Position numbers and translations under genes: made by a program. From Pseudevernia furfuracea (taxonomy: Eukaryota; Ascomycota; Lecanoromycetes; Lecanorales; Parmeliaceae), in NCBI GenBank assembly GCA_022315425.1, contig JAIUPT010000041.1:310001-374000 (forward strand): a stretch of 64,000 nt of DNA. Reading direction: 5' to 3'. Under the pieces are notes generated by a model, which ran no database searches, was not told the DNA's origin, and was given only the letters and a program-made list of their open reading frames with translations. Of this stretch, positions 22,259-33,456 are shown one piece after another (the first letter of the stretch is position 1; each line of letters opens with the position of its first letter).

Positions 22259-22260
22259 CT

Positions 22261-22306
22261 GATGAGGGTTGTTTGTGAGACTTCAATTGGTACGCCAAGC
22301 CGCCAG
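22261..22306 (+). repeat. 46-bp direct repeat, left copy, flanking the hAT element
   Basis: The sequence starting GATGAGGGTTG and ending GCCGCCAG is identical to the copy at 25545-25590. Two further upstream bases also match. Here it is followed by GG and CTTCCAGT before the element begins. Confidence 0.9.
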
Positions 22307-22316
22307 GGCTTCCAGT

Positions 22317-25300
22317 AGCCCAGCCAAAAGGCTGGGCTAGGCTGAGGCGGGGCTAGCCAGCCTAGCCCCAGCCCTAGGCCTCTGATTGGCTAGCCCAGCC
22401 TCAGCCTAACCCTTTTGGCTGGCTAGGCTGGGCTAGGGTTTTTCAGTCTAGTGGACCCTGAAAATTTCGCGTACAATTTGTAGTACCATAATTTGAACAC
22501 CTCCATCGCCAATCAAACTCCCACCCACAACACCCTTACTACGCCTTATAGAATAAACATCATATATCATTACAATGATACTTCACGTGCTACTGAAAGC
22601 ACGACTGCGAACGAGGGCGAATACGTTCATGGGAATTCTCAGAAAAAGCTGATTGTCGAATTGAATACTATCTCATCAGAAAGCCGTGTTTCGACCCATA
22701 AGAAGTTCTATATATACATCAAGAATCTAACATATTTCTCAAAGATTAAAAAGATCTCTAAGATATGAGATCACGGCGAGGAGATCATCGAGATCGACAT
22801 ATTAAAGAAGTTTTGACTTTATAATCATTGTTAATTATGCGAGCATTTCACCTGTTGTGAATTAGACTGACGTTTAATAATAGATCATGATCAGCGTAAG
22901 AAGGTCAATTATCTTTATTTATATATTATATTCTTTCAAAAGATGATTGAACATCTATAAAAGTGCTCTCGAATCGATACGTCTATTAATAATAAGAGAA
23001 CGTTAATTATAAACACTTCTATAATTACGAAGCAACTACAGACTAAATCTCGATTTAGATCTCTTATAGATCTTGATCTTATAAAAAAGATGAGATACTT
23101 CTTTATTCGATAAATTGTTATTATGCATATCGCATTTTTCGTATATAACAATCAGTTCTTTAAAGATCTACTTAAATTATTCTCAAAGACCCTCGTGAAG
23201 CATCTATCGACTTTTAGTACTATTATTCGCAAATGAATTTTGAACGCATTTTAAGAGTATAAAGTCGTTATAAAAGAGATGCTTCGTCAAAGCAAAAGCA
23301 ATATATATCTCTCTTTCGATCTATAAACTTCTGAGAATAATATAATCTTCTTAACTGTTATTAGTCATTTTATTAATTACAATGAGAATTCGCGCATTAT
23401 TATGCTAGTTATTAGACGTATATATGACTCTCATTTCGATGAAAATATGACTCAAGAGGTGATTGCAATTATTCGAGACTATAACATAGCTCGTCGACTA
23501 GAATACTTCGTTCTTAACAACGCTGAATTCAATAACATATACGTTGATGCGATATTCAAAGCCGTACGCTCTGATCTCGAAAAGAAGACACGACGACTTC
23601 GTTACCTCGATCACATTATAAATCTCGTCGCTCAAGCACTTCTATTTGATATCGATTCTAACGCTTTTATAGCAGAGATTCTCGTCGCTACGAAGTTAAA
23701 ACATGAACGAAAACTATTAAATATATGAAGAAAACGCGATTCTCTAGGTAAATTACATAACATCGTCAAGTTTATTCGCAGCAGCCCTCAAAGACGCGAG
23801 AGATTTCGCGCGATTGAGTGTAATGTCATGACTATCGCTGACCTCTTCGAAGATCTTATAATATAGTCTAATAACGCGACGCGATAAAACTTCGTCTATA
23901 CGATAATCGAGCGAGCAATAAGACTACGATATAAAATTGATCGATTCTACGCTAAACATTAAAAGTCTACAAAGAAGCCTCGCGAGAAGAATAATAACGA
24001 TGACTTAGTTAGGAACGACACACTCAGTCTCAACGATTGGAATATATTAACTCAGATACTGAAGCTTTTGAAACCTTTTAAAGACGTCACTGCTCGACTC
24101 GAAGATAACGCGAAATTCGATACTCATGGTCGATTGTGAGAGTGCTTATCTATTATGAAGCTTCTTATCAAGCGAATAAAAGAATATCAAAGAAATTTTG
24201 CTATTATTGCGGAGTCGAAACTATACGTTATTAATAAGTTTAAGCATCTTCTTCACTCGCTTAATAATTGTGTTATAAAGCTAGAAAAGTATTAAGATCT
24301 TATTAATAAGTCTTTTACTTATATCGTCGCAGTGATAATGTATTCTATAAAGAGATAAAAGTGAATCGAGCTTAATTGTTTAGCGTTATTAGATCATAGA
24401 AAGAACGTCGTGCAAACACTATAAGATACTTATTATAAGAACGTTAAAGCAGACATATTCACTGTTACGTCGATTGTTACAGCATCTATTTCTCGCGACT
24501 TTATCGCATTTGATCACTTTCTCGACGTGTCGAATAATAATATCGACTTCAGTGAAGATAGTTACACGATCTATTACGAGCTCGATAATCGTATCAGCAG
24601 TAGAGACTGCTTAGATTTCGATATTATCGACTAATAAAGAAATCACACTAATCAGACTGTGACGAGACTTAAATAAGATATGCTCGTTATATCGACGATG
24701 TCTTTAAAGTGCGAGCGAGTCTTTAACAGCGCAGAACGATTGATCACGCTCATTAAAAGCTCGTTAAAGAATAATACGATCGAGACGTGTGAGTGTCTTC
24801 GTGCGTGAGTTTTATAAAACATTAAGATAACACTTAACGATTAACTCAGCTGATGAAACAGCTGAGAAATCAGCTGAGAAATTAGTTGAGAAATCAATAT
24901 TCGATTCGATTAATCATCGAACATAGCTAATTTGAGATTTTTAGAGTCCTTCGTGATCGACTTTTTTTAATTATTCAATTAACTATCTTTATGCTTTCTT
25001 GATCAAGATATCTAGCTCTCTTCATTAATAATCTAGTTATTAATTACTTTCTTCTTATCTTTCTTCTCATCTTTAATATCGCACGTTATTATTATAAATA
25101 ACACTAACTAATAAGAGGTGAAGCTATATTGTTAAGTCATATCTTATTTTACTTTTATATCGTCTTCTCTCGAGACTATAAATTAGTCTCGCGTGCTGAG
25201 ATTCATTATAAGTCGAGTGAAGACGTGTTTCTGACACAGTTCAGTCGTTCGAAAGCGTTACGAGTGAGGAGTACAATTATAGAGCTCTACAGTCATCAAT

Positions 25301-25544
25301 TTTTTCTTTCATGACCTGTTTCGTGAAGGTTCTGTCAATTTTCTTTGAACACGTAGATAATTTGTAGTAGAGGACTAGTGCTAGCGTTGTTAAGCCTTCT
25401 TCTGGTTGGCTCGCTTATCTTAGATCCGCTCGGGCTAGCCCAGCCCTAGCCAAACTAGCCCTTAGCCCCGCCCCGCCCTAGCCATGTCTCTCCAGAGTCA
25501 GCCCCAGCCCCAGCCCAAGGCCCTAGGCTGGGCTGGGCTGGGCT
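22317..25544 (+). mobile_element. RIP-degraded hAT-family DNA transposon
   Basis: A 3.2-kb element with inverted ends: AGCCCAGCC at 22317-22325 and its complement at 25536-25544. About 130 bp at each end is GC-rich and full of short GGCTAGCCCAGCC-like motifs, while the interior is strongly AT-rich. Inside, a plus-strand transposase frame from about 22.5 to 24.8 kb is interrupted by many stops. Recognisable pieces are RRLEYFVLNNAEFNN and RLRYLDHIINLVAQALLF around 23,480-23,660, plus the hAT C-terminal dimerisation motif (CERVFNSAERLI then NTIETCECLRA) at about 24,697-24,805. Excess TA and stops consistent with CAA/CAG to TAA/TAG and TGG to TGA/TAG suggest RIP. The element cannot encode an active transposase. 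Confidence 0.85.
22493..24840 (+). pseudogene. hAT transposase, inactivated by many stop codons
   Basis: Remnant of the element's transposase. Most of it reads in one frame with more than twenty in-frame stops, so base substitution rather than indels destroyed it. The longest open pieces are 22493-22768 and 23402-23728. The region of the hAT catalytic core and the C-terminal dimerisation domain are identifiable by sequence. Confidence 0.8.
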
Positions 25545-25590
25545 GATGAGGGTTGTTTGTGAGACTTCAATTGGTACGCCAAGCCGCCAG
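25545..25590 (+). repeat. 46-bp direct repeat, right copy, flanking the hAT element
   Basis: Identical to 22261-22306 and starting immediately after the element's inverted end. It is followed by 12 bp (TGTTTACTGTCG) and then CTTCCAGT at 25603-25610, the same 8-mer that touches the left end of the element. Confidence 0.9.
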
Positions 25591-26068
25591 TGTTTACTGT
25601 CGCTTCCAGTACCTAATTCTGCAAGCCTCTCTCTTCTCGTCTGTCAGCTTACTCCACCATCGCCTCGGTAGCGGAATACTTTCGTCGCAAGCTCCTCAAA
25701 ATTTAATCTTACAGTCTTCCTGTTAAAGCGCATCTTCACAAGATTTTAATGTGGGCGATGTGGGCGATGCGATTAGATCCTGCTCCCCCATTCTTTGGGT
25801 ATGGTGCTTGTCGACGTCGTCGAGTTGCAGGTATGTACTCTTACTTTGAAGATGCCGTATGTTGGATCTAGAGAAGGATCAACCAGTCACGATCAATCAA
25901 TCACTACCAAGTATCAGAAACCAACACCAACAAGCTTCTAACACGACATACTGGTACCCGAAGCCGCGCCACAATTCTTTGCTCCTTCTTAATTACCTGT
26001 TATTATTCGATCCTTTGACTCGCAATAATAACTATCTTCCCCTTTCATTGCATTATTCACGCAATAAT

Positions 26069-27268
26069 ATGGGAAGATATCTGCCCTTTCACGAAATCAG
26101 CACCGAGTTTTTGACGCACTCTCAGCGTCGCAAAAACATGCTCAAGCCCTTGCTGTTCGTCGCTGCTTTCGCTGTACTCTCTGTACTCTCTCTATGCTTC
26201 CGATTCCAACGTGAACGCCTTTTTCCTCCATCATCTCACCCAGCTCCTTCCACGGGCTCCACCCTAGACCATGCTCTCTCACCAAACAGCATCCAAGCAA
26301 TCCGTAATAGCACCCTTGGCTTTGGCGACATATATTTCATTAACATGCCCGGCCGAACCGACAAACTTGATGCCCTTCGCCTTATCACCTCCCTCTCCAA
26401 CATCTCATACACCGTAGCCCCGGGCATCGACGGCAAGACAGTTCCCCACGTCGCTTGGCCAGGCTTCTACAAGGAAAACATGGTGAGCCAGACCGGCAGC
26501 TGGCGGGGCCACATGAATGCCGCAGCCTCAATCCTCGACAACAACCTCTCGTCCGCCCTGATCATGGAAGACGACGCTGACTGGGACGTCTCGTTGAAGA
26601 CCCAGCTCACCCAATTCGCCCTCGGAAGCCGACACTTGCTATACACGAAAACGTCCTCGGAGCCTCTGTCCCCCTACGGCGACGGCTGGGATATGCTCTG
26701 GCTCGGCCACTGCGCACAAAACGCGCCCTCAACACCCTTCGCCCGCTTCTTCATCGCCAACGACACGACCACCCCCCCGGCTGGCCGCCGCTGGAGCCTG
26801 TGGAACCCCGAAGAGACCCTGACGTACGACCTCCTCCACAACCACACCACCCGCGTGGTGTACCAGCCCGTCGGCGGCTGCTGTTCGTACGCCTACGCTC
26901 TTTCTCACACCGGCGCGCAAAAGATGCTCTACCACCTCTCCTACTCCCACTTCGACGACCCTTTCGACATCGGCCAGGCCAATCTGTGCGAGCGCGGTAG
27001 AAAGGGGGAAATCGAATTTGTGTGCGTGTCGGTCTATCCGGCGCTGATACACACGGCAATTGGGGTGGAAAATGACATGTCCTATACGACAGAGCCAAGG
27101 AAAGATAGGGAGGAGAAGAAGGGAACGTGGACCGCGCCGAACTTGGTATCCGGTGTGAGGGCGAATATGAGGAACATGATCGAAGGGAAGGAATTGGTAG
27201 GGCAGTGGCAAGGGGAGGAGGAAATAGGGGAGTTGGAGATGTGGTTCGATGAGGGGAAAGGCGAATGA
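26069..27268 (+). CDS. Type II membrane glycosyltransferase, GT25 (LPS glycosyltransferase-like) family
   Basis: Intronless, 399 aa from the ATG at 26069. Residues about 25-44 form one membrane anchor (LKPLLFVAAFAVLSVLSLCF) after a short cytoplasmic tail, fitting a Golgi or ER type II enzyme. The catalytic domain starts at GDIYFINMPGRTDKL (about residue 86) and has GSWRGHMNAAASIL, the metal/nucleotide-sugar motif MEDDADWD at 166-173, WDMLWLGHC, and the cysteine pair in VGGCCSYAYALSHTGAQ. These are hallmarks of GT25 proteins common in filamentous fungi. An in-frame ATG at 25859 would add 70 low-complexity residues, and one at 26138 would start just before the membrane segment; the true start is uncertain. 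Sugar and acceptor unknown. Confidence 0.85.
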   Translation: MGRYLPFHEISTEFLTHSQRRKNMLKPLLFVAAFAVLSVLSLCFRFQRERLFPPSSHPAPSTGSTLDHALSPNSIQAIRNSTLGFGDIYFINMPGRTDKLDALRLITSLSNISYTVAPGIDGKTVPHVAWPGFYKENMVSQTGSWRGHMNAAASILDNNLSSALIMEDDADWDVSLKTQLTQFALGSRHLLYTKTSSEPLSPYGDGWDMLWLGHCAQNAPSTPFARFFIANDTTTPPAGRRWSLWNPEETLTYDLLHNHTTRVVYQPVGGCCSYAYALSHTGAQKMLYHLSYSHFDDPFDIGQANLCERGRKGEIEFVCVSVYPALIHTAIGVENDMSYTTEPRKDREEKKGTWTAPNLVSGVRANMRNMIEGKELVGQWQGEEEIGELEMWFDEGKGE

Positions 27269-29843
27269 TCAGAGTCGGGCAAACTTTTCCCCATGCGGTG
27301 GAGCTGCAACTCGCAACAGGCTTCTGGATCGGGGCTTTTTGGTACGCTGGATAGGCGTCCTTAAACGTCGTGTTGGAGGGTTGTGAGGGAACTCGCCAGA
27401 TCGAAAAGATGATGGCAATCACGAGGTAAGAGTATGGAGCAAAAATAATGCATAGATACGGCGGACGACGGCTGACACTCCGACAAAACCAAAGACAACC
27501 AAATTTCAAAGACCAAATTTCAAAAAACATCCTTCAACTCATAAATAAAAGTTTTTTCAAAGGATACTTTTCAGTGGTATCATTCTAAAAGAACTCTTTA
27601 GGGGGTACTCTTCTCTTCCGGGGGGCACTCTTCGGGCTTGCTGTTATCATCCGGCTCAAGACTGTTTGAGCGGAGCACTTGCTCTACCGCATTTGATTTG
27701 CCAACTATCCTCTTCCTTCAAAAGCACACCAATGAAGGTATCCTACCATTGGACGTCTATTTCCCACGTGGCAAGTCAAGACCGCCTCCGCCGATTCTCC
27801 CCATCCCCGCTCCACATCCCGCATGGCAGCATTGAGAAGATCATGATCCACTTGGAAGCAGAGGTCTCCGGCCCAAACAATCGGTACGATCGACTCCACG
27901 CACGGCAATCCGTATCCGCGGCGTGAATCTCGCGATGCGTTTGCACAGCACCTCCACAATTCCCGCCACCTCCTTGAATCGCGTTGATTCTCCGCCCGAC
28001 CGCGGATACGGTTGTCTTCCATCGTCGCTCCATCGCGGAAGAGGTCCACATCGACGACGTTTTGTTTGCACGGCCGGATCTAGACGAAATGTCACCAACT
28101 TGAGTGACGGGGGGGAAGACGCGTGCACGCGGTCATCCAGCCGCGCGGTAGCTCTCGTGGTTATCACAGCGGGAGCAGTACCCGAGGATCTCGATTGTGA
28201 AGAGTCGCAGCAAGCTTTGCGGGAATGGTGACAGTTGGGTCGAGAAAACGCTCTGGCATGCGCGCGGACAGTTGAACCTGAAAATGGTGCATCGCAGGAA
28301 GAGATATTCAAAAATCAACATTCGTGCTCGGCGAAGCGAACCGGAGAGGGACAGCGCTTTTTGTCTGTAAAAACGCCATTGAAGTTCGGATGATCGGAGC
28401 TCAAAGACGTCAAGGGGTTGTTGGAGTCTGACAAGAGGGATGGGCCAGAATGATTTAGCTACGCAAAATTTGGAGTCGGCATTGCATTTTTCGATGCAGG
28501 AAACGGAGTTGTACAATGAGTCTTGGCAGTATAAAGGTCCATATGACTCAATGTCAATAAAAGATCGGAAAGATCATCTCAGAAATGTACGTCCCCTCCA
28601 CCTCGCTGGAGCCGTCTGTGCTCCCCCTATGGCAGATTGTACGATCCGCAACACCAACGTAGCCTCCTAGCTCCAGGTAGCAGTCGGTTACGAGCAGGAA
28701 TATCCGATAACGTATCTCGCGGTTGCTGTTGGGTACTTCTGAACGTCGGATCGGCTGAGCATCACGTTTTTGCTTTGGGGATCACGGAGTTTGATATCTT
28801 TGACTTTGCCGCTGGGCCGCTTCGACGCAGCTGAAGTTGGCGACGAGAAGTTACGGTTTTCGTGGACAGTAGGCGCCTTGTGTCTCGTAAGCTTTTTCGC
28901 TAGCAAATACCCCAGTTCTGGCACGAGTACTACTGTACGTTGAGAATTAGCAGCGTGGGGGGAGCGATGCCATGTTTGCAGGAGTAATCTGAGGTTGAGG
29001 TTAGAGTAGCGTTGTAACGGTGAAGGGATGCGGCCTCCCTCGAGGAAAACGGATGAGGGTGGATGAGAGAAGATGTCTGGGGTACCTTCACTTCGACTAG
29101 CCCAAAACACCAGCTGCGAGCCAATAAAAGAGAAAGAGTCATCTGGTGTCAATTTGAAAAGAAGACATATACGAGTAATTCTTGAATAAGTCTACTTTGA
29201 GTCTGAATTCATTATTTGGAATCTGTTTGGCTCGCGGGATAATGCTATTCAGCCTCTGATATAGTTGAAGCCAACTTCTGGACAGTAGAGGGGTGTTGAC
29301 AGTAGAGGGGTGTTGACTATCACCTGCTTTGATATGGCCCTTTTGCCCCACGTCGTTGTATCTTGAGTATATTCAGCATGTTGGTCTCTTATGCTCAAAG
29401 CAATAGTCCCCACTCGAGTAAAAGATGAGTTGCCTTTTACAAGAGAACAATACCTGACTCTGTCACTGAAGTCTCTTGGTCCAATCTGGTGGCACTTCAT
29501 GTTTAAACGGACGGATGAATATCCACCGGCGCGAGCACGCCGATACGGCAATAAGGCTCCCAGCAACCATGAGTGAGATCAATAGCCCGAAGCTGTACCC
29601 GGAAAAATCAAATCGTATCACCCACTGGCAAACTAAAGACCAGAGAGGCTCAGCGGTACGAAAACCAGTCGTCGCTGAATGAGGTCATCTCACGGCGCCG
29701 AGCGTTGCCCTGCAAGTGTTCCGGTAAGGAGCATCGTTGACTTTCCAGGTCGACCCGAACCTCCCGAACGTTGCGATGGCTGCGGCCCTTTGGTTTATGG
29801 CCCAATCTGGGTAACGATCATTCGTCCCCCTCGCATGCACCTC
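27269..29843. other. Gene-poor stretch, no convincing gene
   Basis: 2.6 kb with several overlapping frames and no recognised motif. The best candidate, 27705-28049 on the minus strand (115 codons), looks mildly protein-like but lacks homologues I know. A 17-bp tandem duplication (GACAGTAGAGGGGTGTT) lies at about 29281-29315. The DUF202 gene's 3' end borders it on the right. Confidence 0.4.
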
Positions 29844-30317
29844 CTACCCATCTTCAACCCCCCTCCCCCTTTCTTTTTCTCTCCCCCTTCCCCCCCCAAC
29901 CCCCCACCACGCCGCCCCCGTCAACCCAAGCACAACCGCACTCACCCCCGCAGGCCCATAGAACCCCGGCTTAAACAAACCCCTCTCCAACAAGCGCATA
30001 TTCCCGAAATATCTCACGGTGCCATAAACGATGCTGCCGCTCCCAGTAGCCAAGAGGCCCAGCACGAGGTGTTCGCTCTTGTCTTTTTGATCCCTTGGGA
30101 TTCCCGTCTTGGCCTTCTCGTCTGCAAAAGTAGGAGGAGGAGGGACGATTTCGAACTGGCTGAATCTTTCGACCGCGATGCCCAGGGCTATGAAGCCGAG
30201 ACCGGTGCGGAGCCAGGCGAGGAAGGTGCGTTCGGAAGCGAGGTGGTCGCGCGCGGTTGATCCGGTGTTTTTGAGGATGGTGGTGCGGAGGCGGGAGAAC
30301 ATTTGGAGGTTTGTCAT
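29844..30317 (-). CDS. DUF202 small membrane protein
   Basis: 157 aa, no intron. It opens with TARDHLASERTFLAWLRTGL, the diagnostic DUF202 motif with charged residues just before the first helix. Three membrane helices are visible: LGFIALGIAVERF, VLGLLATGSGSIVYGTV and GVSAVVLGLTGAAWWGV. The family is related to the VTC1 subunit of the vacuolar transporter chaperone, but stand-alone members have no firmly known role. Either the ATG at 30317 or the one at 30302 (MFSRLR) may be the start. The C-terminus is Gly/Arg/Glu-rich. Confidence 0.85.
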   Translation of the reverse strand: MTNLQMFSRLRTTILKNTGSTARDHLASERTFLAWLRTGLGFIALGIAVERFSQFEIVPPPPTFADEKAKTGIPRDQKDKSEHLVLGLLATGSGSIVYGTVRYFGNMRLLERGLFKPGFYGPAGVSAVVLGLTGAAWWGVGGGRGREKERGRGVEDG

Positions 30318-31098
30318 GATAGAGGGCTAAGGGGGACGTTGTGGGGAGGTAAGGTAAGGTAGGTGACGGCGGAGAGTCGTCGCTATTGTCCGATGGTACT
30401 CTATTTCTCTTAGCATTAAACTAGCAGCACTAGTAAAGTACTTTACCTTATCATCTTATGTATCCCTCGTCCCATCGTCTGGCGCCAAACATCAGGCTGA
30501 ACCCTTGAATTGTGGATAGTGCCAGAAATGGACGTATATCACTCAGGATGTTGTGATGATGAATATTTCAATTCTATATGGATTGAGTCGAATCTATCTC
30601 AACCAAAAAGCTTGTACTGAAATCTCTCCTCTGACCTCGCTTCACCATCTGTGTACAATCTATTGTACCGCATGCTCCCAATGCATCCAAAGAGACCTTT
30701 GCGAATGAGGGAAACGCCGCCGCCTGAAAATGTACAACTTTTGCACCCACAATAGCTTGGCGCACAGAAAACAAACAGTACGCAAGCAGTAGAAGTGGTC
30801 TATGAACAGAGATGCTGCCAAACCGGATGACGCCAAGCAACATGCATGAAAAAGACACGCTTGCAGTACAAGACTCATGCTCGTTTTATGTTCATAACAA
30901 TCTTCGACAGCGTATCCGTTAGGTTTTGCAATTCCCTCGCTGCAGTCATCAATAGCTGCCGAAAAGTGTTCGAATTTATTGATTGCGATAGCAATCGAAT
31001 GTGTTGGCTTTCGATCCAATTTCTCCTCCGCCGAATTCTGGTCCAGTAAGTCCGCTTGCTTTGGCCTTGTACTCTATGGCACTTTGACCACATAATGT
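30318..31098. other. Intergenic region, DUF202 / PP1 subunit
   Basis: 781 bp. It carries the DUF202 promoter on its left and the 3' flank of the PP1-subunit gene on its right. No other feature supported. Confidence 0.5.
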
Positions 31099-33456
31099 TC
31101 ACCCAAGAATCGCAGTGGGTGTATGCGTCTCAAACAGTCCACTTTGCATCGTTTGGTGAAACGGATATTTATATGATGCAGGTGAAGCGGTCCTCGAGCC
31201 AATGGCGGACCCAATCGCAGGAGACGATGATCTTGAAGCCCGGGGGCTTGAGATCTTTGACGACTTTTTCTCTACCACAGGTGGCGAATCACACCCAGAA
31301 GGCGAGGGACTAGCTGACCCCGAACGCTTGCCAGAATCGTTCTCAGATTCTGGTAGGTCACCAGGGGCTCCATCAACCTGAGCTGGTCCAGATTTGGCAG
31401 GCTTCACGGATGGCTTCACGGATCCAAACTGCATTATAGATTAGCTCAAGATTTCCTTCCTCTCTTTATTAGTTCCAGAACGTACGAAGCAGTATTTGTC
31501 AAGGAGCTCGTGGTAAGACTGTGATTGTAGCGATGGCTTCTCAGCAGTCAAGGCCACGGGCTTTGGGACATTCGCGACCATTTGCTGGCCGGCTTCGCTG
31601 CCCTTAATCGCCTTCCCGGCGTCCGAAGATGGCTGGACCTTGACTACCGGAGGCGTTTCGGTTCGCTTGTCAGGAGTTGACTTTGATGGCACTTCTCCTC
31701 TGTCACCAAGTGAAGTACTAGCAGCCTGGATCGCTGCAGACAATGAAGCACCAAAATCATACCGATTGCCGAATGCTTGCTGATTGGCCGAGGGTTTTGA
31801 GCGTCCTGGCGCATCTGGGACAATGTCTCCCGCAGAAGGTTTTTTCTTGAACCGTATGGGAGATTCGCCAACAAGCGCAGATGACTGGGGAAACGAGGAG
31901 AGCTCGTATGGGTTTACGCTACCAGCAAAGTCATCGAAAGATGGCATGCTGCGAGGCCTTGGCGAAGAGAAGGTTGCCGATGGTTTACTACGAGGTAGAG
32001 CATTGAGCGGGCGAGTGCTCTTCGCCTGCGCGCCTTGCTTGCCATTCTGGAGCTTAGCCTTCTTCGAGAAATCCACCTGATAGTTGATGGAGTTGTTGTT
32101 GTCCCAGTAATTATAGCCGTTCACACTGTACTTAACACAGAAGAACATGGTCTTGTTCTCGAGATTTGTCTGGTCTTCGAGCTTGATACGGAAAGTAAAC
32201 AGATCACAGCCATGAGCAGCTTGCTTTTTGCGCACGTCATTGTTGTAGTCTGCTACAACTTCCGAAGTCGTCTTCCAGTAGTCAAGGGTAAAACGTGCAA
32301 CGACCAGCTTGTGGAAAGCGAGATTTCGCACTACCACGTCTCCTTCCAGAATCTTAGAATCGGGTGATAGGTAAACTCTCTCGGTCCGGACTGGCAAAGC
32401 GCCTCGCTCAACACTGGCTTGAGGGAAATTGGTCAATCGGATTTCCCATTCGAATGGAGGCGACCCTGGAGCGGATTCATCGTTGGGAAATGGGAATTCG
32501 TTTTCTTCATCGTAGGGATCGACAGGCGACGTCCCAGCACTAACGGCAATTGGTCGATCTACCTGCAGGAAATGGCGAACGTGTTCCAGGCTGTTGTCTT
32601 GGAAATGTACAGCTTTGGAGTATGTTGGTGTTCCGGGCATGCTTGACGGTCTCCTCCTTGTAGACGACGCCCTCAGGGCCGGCCTTACAAGCTCACCAGA
32701 CTTCTTGCGAATCAATGACGGCTTTATTCGTAGTTCATCATCTTCATCATCCTCTTCATCACTGTCAGATGGACTTCGTGCAGGCGGGTCAAATTTATTC
32801 CGAGGGAAGTCAAAAAACGCACTTGCATCAGTGGTTGATCTCGAGTGTGAAATTTTGCGGGCTCCAGCTGACAGGCGCAACCGAGGGGGGAGCACAGGTT
32901 TTGATACGTTGTCTTTGTTCGACGGGTCTACCTGAGGTAACGAAAGACCGAGGGTCTCTCTTGCTTTTTTAGTAGCTTCGCTTGCCTGCGTGTTTGGAGA
33001 ACCCGTCCGATGTTGCTCGATTATTCTGATAGCCGCCTGCAGTTCGGCCAACTTCGCTACGTCTCTGGCCCTACCCCGCGTTGTACTGGTCTCGTCATCG
33101 CTAGAGCTCTGGGATGAGACGGGCGGAGAAGGGTCCAAGGAGACGGCTGAGCCATCCGGGGGAGACTGGCCATTCTTCGAAGCGGATGCCTCCCCGCTCT
33201 TTTGATCCTTGCTATCCGGGCTCCTATTCTCTAGTGGAGTAGGATCAGGAGTCGGCAGTTCAGACTGCTTGGTGATGGAGGGACTTCGGCGGTGTTTGTT
33301 CAAGTATGATGACGAGTGCGGTAATTCAATCTTCGAACCGTGACCTGAGACAGATGTATCTTGGGGCTGGTTCTTGTTGTATGAGTTGGAACGGCTCAGA
33401 TGTGGACTTTCAGGTCTTGAGGCAGTAGGAGATTTGGCTGGTGGTGTGTAAGGCAT
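31099..33456 (-). CDS. Protein phosphatase 1 regulatory subunit, glycogen-targeting (Gac1/Pig type)
   Basis: Targets PP1 to glycogen and promotes dephosphorylation of glycogen synthase. Exon 1 (33456-31486) and exon 2 (31428-31099) over a 57-bp intron (GTACGT...CAG) give 766 aa. The PP1-docking RVxF-type motif is KAVHF at 281-285. A CBM21 carbohydrate-binding domain covers about 340-463: WEIRLTNFP, VRNLAFHKLVVARFT.DYWKT, and the family hallmark WDNNNSINYQVDF near 451-463. The flanks are Ser/Pro-rich and disordered, with an acidic stretch at 230-241 (SDSDEEDDEDDE). Reading through the intron would end the protein 14 codons after KYCF. The architecture, docking motif then CBM21, matches fungal Gac1 homologues. 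Confidence 0.9.

Noticed and set aside
22317..25544. CRISPR-like repeats in the GC-rich arrays
   Set aside because: The repeats are irregular, overlapping and unspaced, in a eukaryotic transposon end; not a CRISPR array.
26751..27530. 259-codon minus-strand frame
   Set aside because: Antisense to the glycosyltransferase; Arg/Ser/Pro-rich with no motif.
27705..28049. 115-codon minus-strand frame that reads somewhat like a protein
   Set aside because: No recognised motif, and overlapping frames in the same place are equally open; GC-rich composition explains them.
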